Below are positions 22,901 to 34,039 of a stretch of 64,000 nt of DNA, piece after piece (within the stretch, counting starts at the first letter, position 1; each line of letters begins with the position of its first letter). A model generated the notes under the pieces. It had not been told where the DNA came from, ran no database searches, and saw only the letters and a program-made list of their open reading frames with translations. A program made the translations under genes and the position numbers. The stretch covers positions 7,564,001 to 7,628,000 of the forward strand of contig CM060734.1 in NCBI GenBank assembly GCA_030704615.1, written 5' to 3'. This DNA comes from Takakia lepidozioides (lineage: Eukaryota > Streptophyta > Takakiopsida > Takakiales > Takakiaceae).

Positions 22901-25581
22901 GGTTGTGCTCAGATGATCACACAAAGCATTTCTTAAGGGCTACACTTTGCTACAAGAGGCACTGCCTTCATGGCATGAACATCCATTTGTTGAAAAGTTC
23001 TCGAGTCAGTTATTTACACTTACTGGTGCTTTATCATAGCCACTTTGTCCCACCCCCATTGCAAACACGGGTCGACCCTGCAAGTACCCACACCAGCACA
23101 ACCCCAGCACAGCGTAAGTGTGTGGTCTTTACCCTAATATGCACATTTAACTACTGGTATCTCTGTCTAATTAAGCATGATTCTTTTGAAGATAAATGTG
23201 AAACCTTCTGTGTGTAAGCATGCTGAACAACCTCAGTATCATATCTGCAAAATTGCGTTCAAATGTTAGATGATAGGCGAAAGTGCCATTTTCCACTTCT
23301 TGTGTCTCTTAACTCACAGATGCACTTGCAATCCAATCACTGTAGTCAACAACCATCTCCTTCACCTATGCTCGCTTCGGCAAATGTTCCACAGTAATGA
23401 AAAAAAAGTGGAAGGCCTTGCCTTTTTGCAGTAACCACACATGCCTATAAGCTGTGACTCCCGAATTGCGTTGATCAGTGTTATGGGTCTCTGTCAAGCA
23501 ATAGTACAATGGTATACTGTTACAACTACAAAACACCCCTCCTTCTCATTTTCCAATTAAATTGTATTGACTGCCTAGGAAGACATGAAGACAAAACATG
23601 TGTTTGACAGGCTTCACATTGGACTTGCTAAAGAGCACAAAATCATCAACAGAGAACAAATCCTGTCACCCCACACGAATACCCAAAACTATTGGACAAA
23701 AGTACTTTGCCTTCTGTTCAAGTGGTTGTTTAAGAGAATATTTAAAACCCAGTGCATTGTATGCCATAGGAGCTTCTTAAAGCTTGTGCATTGCCCTGCA
23801 TCAGTCTGAGATGAGCACTGTAAGAGTGCATATGTGTTAGTTCTCAACTTTAAGGGGTCCTTATCCCTCTTGACCCCATAGGAAACCATGGTGAGGTCCT
23901 CAAAGTGGATCTTGTGGCAATAAACAGATAATTACCTGAAGGACACTATCAATATCATTTTGAAGTCTCCAGGTTAGACAGTCAATTAACTGCACAAGAC
24001 AACGAGAAAACTCAAATCAAAGAATTTCATAATATCATTGAATTTGAACAACGCCATCAGAACATCTAACACAATAGGGGCAACCAAGCAACGCACTGAT
24101 ATCAGGCGTGGACTACTGGCAAAGGCCTTTATATTTCTACTGCAGCTTGATAAAGCAATGCATGAGGAGACCTTCACCATTTTGCTAGCCTTGGGAATAT
24201 TCCCTTCTCGTGCTTTGAGAAACCGAGCTAAAGTTGCCTGTGGATGCCCACCATGCATATTCTGCAGTAATAAAGTGTGAAAACAAAGTTTAGAATGTCT
24301 GTGAGGAAGTCCTCTACACAAGTAAGCAACCACTGACCTGGAAAGAACTCTATATGCTAATTACAACCATCATGCATCCCCCCCACAAACCCCTCCCCAT
24401 TGCATTCACGTTGAAAGACATCTTAAAATGCAGCAGAAAAAAGAAGGAGAATCAAAAATACATAACACATCTGACAATCAGCAAAAGAACACTGCACATG
24501 CAATGCAGCATATTGGGGGTTGCACAATGTGGATCCCAGTCCTAGTTACTGCCTTTACCTGGAAACTGCGCTGGAGAGAATCATCCACTGGAACATTTCA
24601 CGCATTCCACCATCAGAGACAGAAAGGGCCACAAAATTATCAGTTGAGTTGTCACTTTAAATGTTTGGATAGATGCCCAAAGAGGCATATATGCATGAAG
24701 GCCAAGTGTCACATGGTCAATTCAAGCCCATTGAAAAATTTATCGGGACAACTCAAGCCCGTCCAGCAAATGCATTCAAGGTTCTATGTGATGCATTGCA
24801 AGTCCACAATTTTGGATTTGCTCCTGCAACTTTCAAACGAAAATGAACATTGCAACATGCTCATATCTCACACACCGCATAGCCAGTAATAAATGGTGCG
24901 AATGGGATCAGCCTGATCTGTCAATACAGCACTAGATGAAATTCCCCTAAAAGATCTCACTGATCCCCTAATATTCGAGTTCAGAAATGTAAGCCTCTGA
25001 GGACTACTCAATAATGTGCTTGGCTGCAATATTTGGCAGGTCCAAAACAGTCCTTAACAGAATATTAACAGCTGAATTTGAAGAGACCAATACGTACAAA
25101 CAAGGTTGGAATCCAAAAACAGGTAAAATGATCATGCCAGCCTAATGGGCATGCAAGTCAGCAAATAATTTTCAGGAACCTGCAACTTTACTCTATATGT
25201 GGCAATAGCTACTGGAGAAGCTTTTGCATGGCCAAGCCTGACTGGCTAAAGAGACAGCTTCATACCTCATTTGAGGATTCAATCAGTATCTTCAACAAGT
25301 ATATGGTTCGGCAAGGCTGCAGATCTACGGAATACGAAGTTACCTCCTTCTTTAGGAAGGAACAATTCTCCAACAATTGATGAGAAAACAGGGGGTCAAC
25401 ATCAGTGATGAAAGTTGGTCATTATTACGTGGTGAGCCCCATGGGAGCAGTGCATATACACACAACACAGGACTGGCAGTATATAAGGAAACCTCAGGTC
25501 TCCTAGAAGATCCAGAAATCACTTACGTCCATCAACAATCTCTGCCATCTGCTTCCATGCTTCTTGCGTGCCGACCTCCAT
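19979..25581 (-). CDS. Sec14-like phosphatidylinositol-transfer protein (CRAL-TRIO), 11 exons
   Basis: Coding exons on the minus strand: 25,581-25,527, 24,587-24,559, 24,261-24,178, 23,989-23,936, 23,490-23,422, 23,077-23,024, 22,546-22,487, 22,017-21,922, 21,185-21,084, 20,905-20,825 and 20,356-19,979. All phases agree, giving 353 residues without a stop. The CRAL-TRIO N-terminal region (about 18-74) has ARFLKAREGNIPKASKM. The lipid-binding domain (about 90-235) has GRPVFAMGVGQSGYDKAP, YVQSHIQINEYRDRVIL, DMTGLRLSALSQ, STVDDLNYPEKTAVYYIVN and LLQERTRRKVQV-like text. The C-terminal 110 residues are hydrophilic. The order matches the small plant Sec14 family, which exchanges phosphatidylinositol and phosphatidylcholine between membranes. 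Exon 2 is only 29 nt, and the intron after exon 5 uses a GC donor (AAG|GCAAGG). The start is the first ATG in frame of exon 1. It appears functional. Confidence 0.88.
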
Positions 25582-26770
25582 CTGAGCTCCTACTTCAGCT
25601 GCACGCCTACTCTCTACAGACTGTCTCCTTCCTGCTGTCTACACGTCTCTGTAATGCTAAGAGGATTGAGATGAGCGATGAGGGAGCCTACTTCTCCAGA
25701 AAATTGTTGAACTTCCACTTTAACCGTAAGAAATGGCTGGTTTTAAGGATGCGATGTGGAAGCATCCAAAGTATGACAACCTCGATCGAATTCAGAAGAA
25801 TCTGTTAAAAATGCCGATCATCTACAAGCAAGCACAGGCCCCAGTTGTCTCTCAACCTACAGCCACTATCATCTGAGAGGAGGATAGCGTATGGTCGGGC
25901 GGGATTGCGGATAATTACAGGCGCTGAGCATATCAGACGACACAACGGGGGAACTTTCCGCGGTACGCACAACTACAAACGTGTTCCATGAGTGTTATAT
26001 CTGCGTTCTCGAATACCTAAAGACATCGAGGAGGCCTGCTGATTGAGTCCAACGACAGAGAGACCCAATAGAACTGACCAATGACTGTGGCTGAAATGAA
26101 GAACCAGCGAAGCACACCAGCATTCCACCACTTGGAAGCATTCCAGAAATTTCTCAGCTATTGGGAGGTCAAACATTATGGCTTTCCACCTATATCCGTA
26201 TAGACTCGCTGTCGAGACCAGAGACGTCCCTGAAGACTAGAACAGAGAACGCTCAGCGCTGTGGACGCCACCTACCCCACCTGGAGTACCACCTGCTCCA
26301 ATCTTGTTAGCGCGCTCCTCGCTCACCCAACTTACCATCACTTGTCAATCATCGCTGCTCACTCTCTCCCATGGAATTCTCGCACTGCCCTCTTCTCCTC
26401 CGATCCTTCCACTCTCCTTCCTCCCTTCCTTCGCTCCCGAGTTGATTCAGTCTTCGCTTACAGCCACCTGGCAGTCAACCTGCCAGCGCCGCCTTCAGAT
26501 ATGCTGGATATAATGTTTTTTCTTTTTCAAGGGAACCGGGAGCGATTCGTTAGGACGCCAAGTTTTTGTTTCTCAGCAAGACAGAAGGCCACGTCGACAA
26601 GTTGTGGCTAAACCCTAATAGCCAAAAGATCACATTTGTTTTAGCCAAATAACTATATTGTTAATAGTTGTTTTATTGAAGGGGGAAAAAGAGTTAAATC
26701 CCAAATGGTGCCATACGACCTCAACACTCAACCATGACCAAGAAGAAAAACCCTAATATTTTTTTTATAT
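25582..26770. other. Intergenic region upstream of the Sec14-like gene
   Basis: This is presumably the promoter region of the Sec14-like gene. On the plus strand, ATG at 25,735 opens a 47-codon frame beginning MAGFKDAMWKHPKYDNLDR in a fair start context. I cannot name it, and no downstream exon is evident. A 116-codon plus frame at 26,261-26,611 also has no recognisable motif. Confidence 0.35.
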
Positions 26771-29563
26771 TTATTCTAATGATCCCTTAAAACCAATGTA
26801 AAGATCTCTCAGGATGGGCACACCCCCAATTGCGAAGTCCGACGCATCTGCATCCGGGATTTTCAGGACTGGAGCTTCCGTCATCCGCTGTTTTAACTCG
26901 GCAAAAGCTTGGCCACAAAAGGTGTTCCATACCCATACCTTGGACTTACACAAAAGGTTTGACAACGGCCCCGCGATCTTGGCGAAATTTCTCACATACT
27001 TTCGGTAATAGGAGGCGAGTCCTAGGAAGGATCTCACTCCCAGGACCGAAGTCGGAGGCTCTCAAGTCCAAGATCGCCCTCACCTTTCTGTTATCCATTT
27101 TGATCTCATCATGTGTAATCACATGCCCTATGAACTCCACTTTTGTGACCCCGAATTCGCACTTTGAAACTTTGGCATACAGCTTCTCTTCCCGCAATTT
27201 TTGGAACACCTTTTTGAGGTGCTTCAGGTGCTCTTCCTTCGTTTTTGAGTATACCAAGTTGTCGTCGATGTACACGATCACAAAGTTATCCAACCACTCC
27301 TGGAAAAGGCTGTTCATTAGCGTGCTAAAGGTCGCGGGTGCGTTGGTGAGCCCAAAAGGCATCACCAACATATGAACCATATCTTGTCATGCACGCGGTT
27401 TTCTCCTCATCTCCTTCCACCACTCGGATTTGATGGTAACTTGAGTGCAAGTCGATCCGGCTGAAATACTTTGCTCTTGCCAACCGATCGAAGAGGTCGT
27501 TGATCTTTGGTAAAGGGTACCGGTTTTTTATAGTCACTTTATTTAAAGCCTTGTAATCAACGTTACACATCCGCAGCGTCCCATCCTTCTTGTCTGCGAA
27601 TAGCACCGGGGCTCCGTAAGGTGACTTACTCGGCCGGATGTACCCCTTTGACATTAGATCCTTGAGCTGGGCCTTCAGCTCGACCAACTCTCTGTGGCTC
27701 AACCGGTAGGTATCACCGGTATCACCTCTATCTTGTGATCAACTCCTCTTCGCGGTGGCAAGCCACTTGGTAAATCCTCCGGCATCACATCCTGGTATTT
27801 CTCCAGGATCCCCTTGATCCAATCTGGGCTCGGCTCCCTATCGACTTCTCCTTCCACTTATCTTACGTAAAGCAAAAACTGGGGTTCGTATGGCTCCTCC
27901 ATGGCCCACTCCTTTGTTGTCAGTAGATTTATTCGCCATCTCACTCGGTTGGGCATTTCCGACATCCGTAAAACTTCGTCATCATCCCCACACGGTAGCG
28001 TGACTACTCTCTTGCGGCCATCTATGACCGCTCCGAATTTGCTCAAAAATGTCATCTCCAAAATGAGATCCACTCCATCGATCTCGCAAATTGTGAAGTT
28101 CTCACGTCCCTCCCAACTCCCCAGCTGAAGAGGAACATCGAACGTCAACCTCGTCGCCAGTTATGGTTATCTTTTGGCAGAACGCACTTCAATAGAGGCT
28201 CCCACATCACTTGTCGGGAGCCCTAGCTTCTGTGCCGTTGCCGGTGTCATGAAAGAGTGCGACGCTCATGTGTTCACCAACAATGACACGTTAGTTCCGA
28301 AAATTATCCCACTCACGAACATTAACTGACTCTCTTTACGCAAGAGGCCAGTCTCCTGATACAACTCACAAGAGTAGTTGTCTACCTTGCAAGTCTTGGC
28401 AACCACCACTTCCATCAAGCGGCTGATGGAATCTTCGGACAGCTCCGTGATCGACCGAGTCATGTTCAATTGTCAGGGTTTTGCGTACTTCTTGGCCATA
28501 TGTCCGGCCTCCCCGCAATTAAAGCACACTTCATCAAAGGTCGTCTTCTGTCCGCCATAAGCCGTCGCACCTGATTTTTCTTTCGGAGCACCGGGTGCCG
28601 CCTTGACGTGTGAAGGCCCTCCTTTCGAATTCCATGTGTCATTGTCACCGCGTGGCCTATCCCACTTCTTTTCTTATCAGAAGGAGTCATCCTCCCTCCG
28701 GGTCTTCTTGTGGTTTAGCTCCGTACGACCTTGTCTTTCGCCCCTAGGGACATCCAAGAAACATTCAGCCCTTTCAATTGCCTCGTTCAAAGTATTAGGT
28801 GGCTTCTCCTCCAACTTCCGTCTGGCCTATGGGGCCAGTCCCGCCACAAAGTTGAAGACCATTTCTGGTTCTGCCATATCCGCGACTTCGAGCAACAGCA
28901 CATTGAAAGCCTGAACATATCCCCGAATGTCATCCGTTTTTTTCAAATTCCTCATCTTCTCTCGAGCAAGCCATGACGCGTTGAGGGGCACAAATTGTCT
29001 TTTCATAAGTTCATTGAACTCACTCCAGCTCAAGGTTTCTGGGTTTGGACCTTGGTCATGAAGGCATTTCTGCCACCATTGTTGAGCATAGCCCCTCAAA
29101 TAGGTGGGAGCTACTTCCATCCGATCCTCGTCACTCAACTTGGCCGCCCAGAAGTATTGCTCTAGCTCCAAGAGCCAGATGTTGAGTGCCTTCCGATTTC
29201 GGACGCCCTCGAAGGTGTCAGGTTCCTTAGGCTTCACCTTAAATTTTGCCTTAGTGGAAGTGGCATTAGCTGCCTTCAACATGTCTTTCAACGTCTCGCC
29301 AAACTGCGCCAACGACCCTTCCCAAAAGGCTGCTGGCATGGGAGGCATCTGTTGGTCTGGCGGAGCCTTTGGGAAGTCCTCGGGCTCCGACTCCCAAAAT
29401 TCTTCCCGTTCTTGAGCGGCCTCGCTTTCAAAAGCATGAATCGTCTCTTCCAATTGCCGCTTCGGTGACACGTCGCTCCCACCGGGCTCACCAGGGTCAT
29501 CATCTTTCGAGCCGTTCCGCTTTCGCTTTGTCTTGCCCTACCCCATGATGAGGCCGATCTCAA
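26771..29563 (-). mobile_element. Ty3/gypsy retrotransposon, gag to partial pol, 3' truncated
   Basis: Reading down the minus strand, a gag domain (29,470-28,830) shows DTFEGVRNRKALNIWLLELE, YLRGYAQQWWQ and FNELMKRQFVP. A zinc knuckle near 28,520 reads CFNCGEAGHMAKKY, with Tyr replacing the last cysteine. A degraded aspartic protease region follows at 28,330-27,860. Reverse transcriptase (27,702-26,950) shows [43 protein letters not shown] and FVIVYIDDNLVYS, the YIDD catalytic box. The start of RNase H (LKIPDADASDFAIGG) is cut at about 26,771. Integrase and the 3' LTR are missing. Several frameshifts make it non-autonomous. The 5' LTR and primer-binding site lie just upstream at higher coordinates. 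Confidence 0.85.
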
Positions 29564-29586
29564 GGACGAGTGCGTACTGAACTCTA

Positions 29587-29601
29587 AGCTCTGATATCAA
29601 A
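29587..29601 (-). other. Primer-binding site of the gypsy element
   Basis: On the minus strand the sequence is TTTGATATCAGAGCTTA, close to the plant consensus TGGTATCAGAGC that pairs with initiator methionine tRNA. It sits between the putative LTR (ending ...GCGCGACA) and the gag region. Confidence 0.55.
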
Positions 29602-30180
29602 TGTCGCGCACCTCACTTCCGTAAGCTCCCCTTCATGTCATAGATACTCGCTTTGATGCGCGCGCCTAACTCCCAAACTGGCCGTCGGGCCAACTCGGAG
29701 CTTCGGCTGCTCACCGGGACAAACGGTCCCTTTTTGCTCCTCCACAAGACCCTCGCTCACTTTGGGCCTAGTGGAAATTCCCTTTGGTTGTTGGCAGTCC
29801 GGAACAGCTCCCCACACCTTGGTCGCTTTCCGGCTCGCACGCTTACTCACTAGTTTCTGGTCACCAACGGGCTTGCACCGTTCTCGGGGTTACTACTCCC
29901 TATATATACTTATGTGACTGTCCGCGGGGGTTTCGTAAACAATACCGTCCTTTTATGGCGAACCACCATAAAGACCCTTGACTCCCGGTGATGAGTCGCG
30001 GTGAGTCTTGGCCCACCCACCACGGCCCCAATGGACCGTGATGAGTCCCAAGACTCCCAACAACTCCCACCACAAGGTCTCCGCCCCATGGTGAGTCCTA
30101 TGTCACCCCCACTAAGACCCACTAAGCTATCACCACCCCTCATGGAACCACCCCCACCGCAACCCGGTGTGCGGGGCTCC
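29602..30180 (-). repeat. Probable 5' LTR of the gypsy element
   Basis: The segment next to the primer-binding site starts TGTCGCGCACC on the plus strand. It ends near 30,180 where copia-like gag sequence begins. Internally, ATGAGTC and GGTGAGTC motifs recur between 29,985 and 30,110. With no second LTR in the window the outer border cannot be fixed. Confidence 0.5.
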
Positions 30181-30759
30181 ACCTAGTGAGCGCCTTCGCC
30201 TCCTTGAGTGCCTCATAGGCATTTGCTTGGCTAGTTGAGACACCTCTCTCTTCATTTCTCTTCTTCTTTCTTCACTCTCGGACCCAACTACCCTTCTTTT
30301 TACAGTAGGCACACTTGGTCTTTTTCTTGAGTTATTTGATGCGCTCTGAATTAGACAACTTCTTGTTGTCTTTTGGACCTTTCTGTTTCTATTTTCTTTC
30401 CTTGGAGACAAAGGCTGGCTTGTTCTTTCTTGCTTGCCCTTTCTTTCTTGGGAGAAGAATGTTTGGTCTTCATGAGCATCATCATTTTCTAGCTTGTTTA
30501 GAGTATATTTTTTCAAGAGTCTCGCTGTGAGTGTTTCTACCGTTTGCTTCTCGGTTGGGACATGATCCCATGTTGAGATAATGTGGCGATAGTCCTTAGG
30601 CAAACTGCAAATGATCTTGGTGACCACCGCTGATTGAGTTGTGGGTTCACCAAGGTCATTAGTTGTCGGGCCAATGCTTCCACCTTGCTAATGTGGCTTG
30701 CAATGTCATCTTTTTGCTGCATCTCAGAAGTCACATAAATCGGTTGTGTAACCATTGGA

Positions 30760-31190
30760 CTACCTACTCAGTTGTGTAACTATAAAGGAGAGTTGCGTCT
30801 CTCACAACAAGAACACACAGAGACAGAGAGAGATGGATATATATTAAGTATGAGAGTATTTCTACATGATCTATAAAAGTATGTAATTGTTGTTATAAAA
30901 GATCTAGGTTCTCAATGTGTAGAATATTTCACATGGTATCAGAGCCAAGGTTGGGGCGGTGGTCAGAATGGGTGGGCATTAGCTATAAGGGTTATGCCTT
31001 GAGGGGGAGTGTTGGAGTGTTGGAGTGTCAAGGTTATAGCCCTTGCACGGCACTTTGAGAACAGAATGGGATGGTAGCTCAGTGGTAGAGCACCCCACCG
31101 GAATGGGGGATGTCCTAGGTTCAATCCCTAGCCCGACCACATGCCAATGGTTTTCCAACATGGTATCGGAGCCACCTTGACAAGGTGGTA
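30760..31190 (+). mobile_element. Small nested LTR element(s) with two primer-binding sites
   Basis: The segment interrupts the copia gag and reads on the plus strand. It contains a first LTR-like end (…ATTTCACA) followed by TGGTATCAGAGCC at 30,934, a 60-bp internal stretch, a purine-rich tract GAGGGGGAG at 31,001, and a short LTR (31,010 or 31,018 to 31,160) followed by a second primer-binding site TGGTATCGGAGCC at 31,161. There is no coding capacity, as in TRIM elements. It may be two overlapping insertions. Confidence 0.6.
31010..31160 (+). repeat. Short LTR containing a tRNA-like sequence
   Basis: The repeat starts TGTTGGA and ends TCCAACA, a perfect 7-bp terminal inversion typical of LTRs, and is bordered by a polypurine tract and a primer-binding site. 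Inside, 31,068-31,138 is tRNA-like. An A box (TGGTAGCTCAGTGG, 31,072) and a B box (GGTTCAATCCC, 31,118) occur at tRNA spacing. The D arm (GCTC…GAGC) and T arm (CTAGG…CCTAG) pair fully, and a CCCC/GGGG anticodon-like stem is present. The acceptor strands do not pair well, so it is not a working tRNA gene. Confidence 0.6.
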
Positions 31191-31649
31191 CTCAAAAAAC
31201 TTCTGTTGAAGTATGTGCTTGTTCTCTAATGAGCTTTGTTCATGGATAGTTGTCAACCTAGACCAGATCTCATGAGCAGTTCTGCAGTTGATGAGAGTCT
31301 GCAGGTGCTTCTCATCTACTGCCGCGCTTATGAACAACTTTGCACAATTATTTTTGCTATCCCAATCTTTCTCTATGCCTTCTGCTACTGACATCTCTCG
31401 AGTTCTACTTCCATCAATCACACTCATGAATTCCTCGGCCTCAAACAACATTTGCATCTAGAATATCCAAAGTTGAAAGTTGGCTCCATGAAACCTTGCT
31501 ATGTCCGCTACATCTTTCAAATCTCCTCTCGTTGTGACTGCTTTGTTCCTTGCTAGTGTAGATTCTTTCAGCAGAAAAAACCAGCCCTAGTGATAAAGTT
31601 AGATTAAATGCTGTGGGGCCATAACTTGTTGAGAATAAACGCACAACAT

Positions 31650-32180
31650 TCTAGCATCTAAACACTCACAAGCATCTGGAACAAAGGCAAGCAAATACAC
31701 AAGAATGAGCTGCTGAAGAAGTTTCAGATAATTGCACAACTGTGCAGAGTTTTGTGACAGATCTTAACTACAAAGAGACGAGCTACCTACAGGCTATGAA
31801 AGAACTACAATCTCAGAATTGCAGGGAAAAGCAAGCTACTAAGATACACACTTGACAGTGCTGCCAACTACATATGCTACTCTAACAGAATGCAGATCGA
31901 GTTCTGCTGTCCCAGTGCCGAGCCGAGTGGAATCCTGCCAAGAAAATGCCACGTACCGGCTGAGCACTCCAAGAAGGACCTGCAACCCTAATTAGTTATT
32001 TCTGTTGTGAGATGAACCATGAATTACAACAATGACTGCCAGTAGCCATTTGGGCACAGGTTTTGCCCTCTCCCCGCCAAACTACACGTGATCAACTCAC
32101 AATGTTGAGAGCTGGTCCTTGGATTCCCGATCCATTCGTCAATCTACTCACCTTCACTTGTACTTCGGATGCACATTTTT
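31650..32180. other. Intergenic, nothing recognised
   Basis: No coding signature. It probably includes the 3' untranslated region of the B3 gene that ends at 32,188 on the minus strand. Confidence 0.4.
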
Positions 32181-32187
32181 GCTACAG

Positions 32188-33404
32188 TCAGTTCCTCACT
32201 GGAACATTTCCTAGCAAACGGGGCCTTCTAGCTTGCCTCACACCAAGCCATTTTGCAGCTGGCTTACTGGTCCTCCCTGATGAGTTACTGATCCTACGTG
32301 CTGGTTTACCGGTCTTCTCCGATGGTTTAGAAACCTTCCTGATGGTTTGCTTTCTCCCCCTGACGGTGCACTGACCCTCCGTGATGTCCGGCATCTGTTT
32401 AAACCTTTGAAGTGCTGCTGGTGACTGCCAAACGTCGTCCTCATCTTTATGGTCAGATTCTAGTTCAATCACCTCATTTACGTCAGCGACCTCGCTTTTC
32501 TTGCTGTGAGTCTTTTCTCCTTTTGTCTTGACCTTCTGAGCAGGCAGTGAACCTTCCTCATCACTGTGCTCGAAAACCACAACCTCCTCCTCTTTGACTT
32601 GTCTCTTGCGTTTGCCAGACCGTGCTGCCTCAACGACCTTCAATTCTGTGTCCTCTTTGGCACCTTGTTTGACTCTCTTGCACCGAACCACATCAAGAAC
32701 AGCTGCATCTTCTTGGTTAATCTCTTCTTTGATTGTTTTACGAAGTTTCCTGGATACAGGCGTCATTGATTTTTTCCCGCTTGAGCTCTTTTCCACTTTC
32801 TCTCTGTCTGGATACGATGCAGTTGACTTCTTAGTGGGACGTTTCGTCTCTTTCTTCTCTGCCGCCAATGTTCCCCCTTCCGTCGGTGCTTCATCTGCAT
32901 CCTGGGATGCTGGGTCCTGCTCAGAGGCCCTTACAATGTGGATCTTGAATCTAGTCCTAGAAACGAGCTCAAACACGCATGCGTCTCCATTTACCAAGTT
33001 ATGGTCCAGCGAGAAGCCTCGCCATCCCCCACTCAGTCCCACCTTTTTCGCTAGATAGATCGTCTCCCATTCCTTATCTTGCTCATCCTGCAGCATAATT
33101 CGGTCATCTTGTAATGGCAGGTGCACCTTGCAGAAGGCGGCCGGCAGCCCGAGCCAAAACCCACTCGCTGTGTGGGAGTGTAACATTGGCTTGACGATGG
33201 ACGGATTATCTAAGCCTTTGGTGATTTCTTCAGTAGCTTCAATCGCTGCCATGCGAGCCTTATCAGAGAAGTACCGGCGAGGGAGACTTTGCATGTCTCC
33301 CCTGGACCCACAACTTGCCCGAAGCCCAGAAATCTCAAAATGGTCTTTGTAATCAACAACTGGCTTGGCAGCCACTCGAGAAGACCGCCTCTGCTCCTTG
33401 CGCA
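32188..33404 (-). CDS. B3 DNA-binding domain protein (At3g19184-like), main exon
   Basis: The exon starts after an acceptor (CTCTTGTGTCAG|TGCGC) at 33,404 and is open for about 405 codons. A basic QRRSSRVAAKPV box precedes a Tyr/Phe-rich link. The B3 domain (about residues 71-162) reads KPMLHSHTASGFWLGLP, FCKVHLPLQDD, LSGGWRGFSLDHNLVNGDA and FELVSRTRFKIHIVRA. This is the arrangement of the plant B3 proteins At5g42700/At3g19184, nuclear DNA-binding factors. The C-terminal 240 residues are rich in Lys, Glu and Ser with several basic stretches. There is no ATG in frame at the exon head, so a short upstream coding exon is expected at higher coordinates; I could not place it. The reading frame is intact. 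Confidence 0.8.
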
Positions 33405-33739
33405 CTGACACAAGAGTAGAATCAAAGTAAGTCTGTTATTGCTCACGCCGTTCTGCACAGTACCGATGCAAAGGTAGGCACACACAGACAGACAAGCTGA
33501 TGCGTGAGAGGAGCGTAAAACCCTAGCGAGTGTAGTTTTGGTGGGCTTTAAATAGCGTACAGGGCGCAGTTTTGCCGCTCTAAATTGGAGCGGGCAATGA
33601 GAGAATGGTCTACATAACTATCGATGATTGTTGAAGATCTGCCAACTGCGAGCTATGCGGAAGGGATCTCGGGTTGCAGCAGCGAAATGCAAAGCTAAAA
33701 GTCGAGCGTGAACAATGTACTTCAAATTTATCAGCAGGC

Positions 33740-33785
33740 TTGCAGACAGCTCTTGCTGTTGTCAGCAGCAGCAGCAGCAGTCACT
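33740..33785 (+). repeat. Short (CAG)n repeat
   Basis: A run of five CAG units lies upstream of the B3 gene (its 5' side). Confidence 0.8.
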
Positions 33786-33949
33786 GATGTAGGTTTCAGT
33801 CCGATTTCATCAACATTGACAGTGTGATTGCCAGGACTAATCTTGCTTGAGGTTATGGGTGCCTTTCGCATTACATCGATGGCATCGCTTCAGGAGCAGT
33901 AGCGACTGAGAACACATGTCACATTCTGTCGGAAGTAAATATCACGTAT

Positions 33950-34030
33950 AGGGTAAGTCCCCCACCCGAGGGTGTACCGCGGTGTGAGGGGAGTGACCGA
34001 GGGCGCACCCGAGGGTGGGGAACTTACGCT
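33950..34030. repeat. Imperfect hairpin, MITE-like
   Basis: GTAAGTCCCCCACCCGAGGG at the left is nearly the reverse complement of the segment ending GGGTGGGGAACTTAC at 34,028, giving an approximately 78-bp foldback. At 34,125-34,190 three copies of a CACGGGA(C/A)AT-type motif follow. It looks like a small inverted-repeat element between the B3 gene and the PPR relic. Confidence 0.45.
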
Positions 34031-34039
34031 GCGTAAAGA

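Larger units (their letters stand above)
30185..31560 (-). mobile_element. Ty1/copia gag relic, split by a nested insertion
   Basis: The minus strand encodes a copia gag of the UBN2 type: DVADIARFHGANFQLWIF, a TAG stop, LFEAEEFMSVIDGSR, INCRTAHEIWSRL and KHILQQKFFEY (31,560-31,180). After the foreign segment 30,760-31,180 it resumes with MQQKDDIASHISKVEALA, VVTKIICSLPKDYRHII-like sequence and a half zinc knuckle CAYCKKKG near 30,305. Gag forms the particle that packages element RNA. The protease-bearing fragment at 53 kb belongs to a closely similar element. The copy is dead. Confidence 0.75.

Noticed and set aside
25735-25878. Divergent gene starting MAGFKDAMWKHPKYDNLDR
   Set aside because: Plausible start context, but the frame closes after about 47 codons with no identifiable next exon or family; kept only as a remark.
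31068-31138. A functional tRNA gene
   Set aside because: The D and T arms pair, but the acceptor strands do not and the anticodon loop lacks the usual T before the anticodon; it also sits inside an LTR.
32594-33058. 154-codon plus-strand open frame
   Set aside because: Antisense shadow of the B3-domain coding region.
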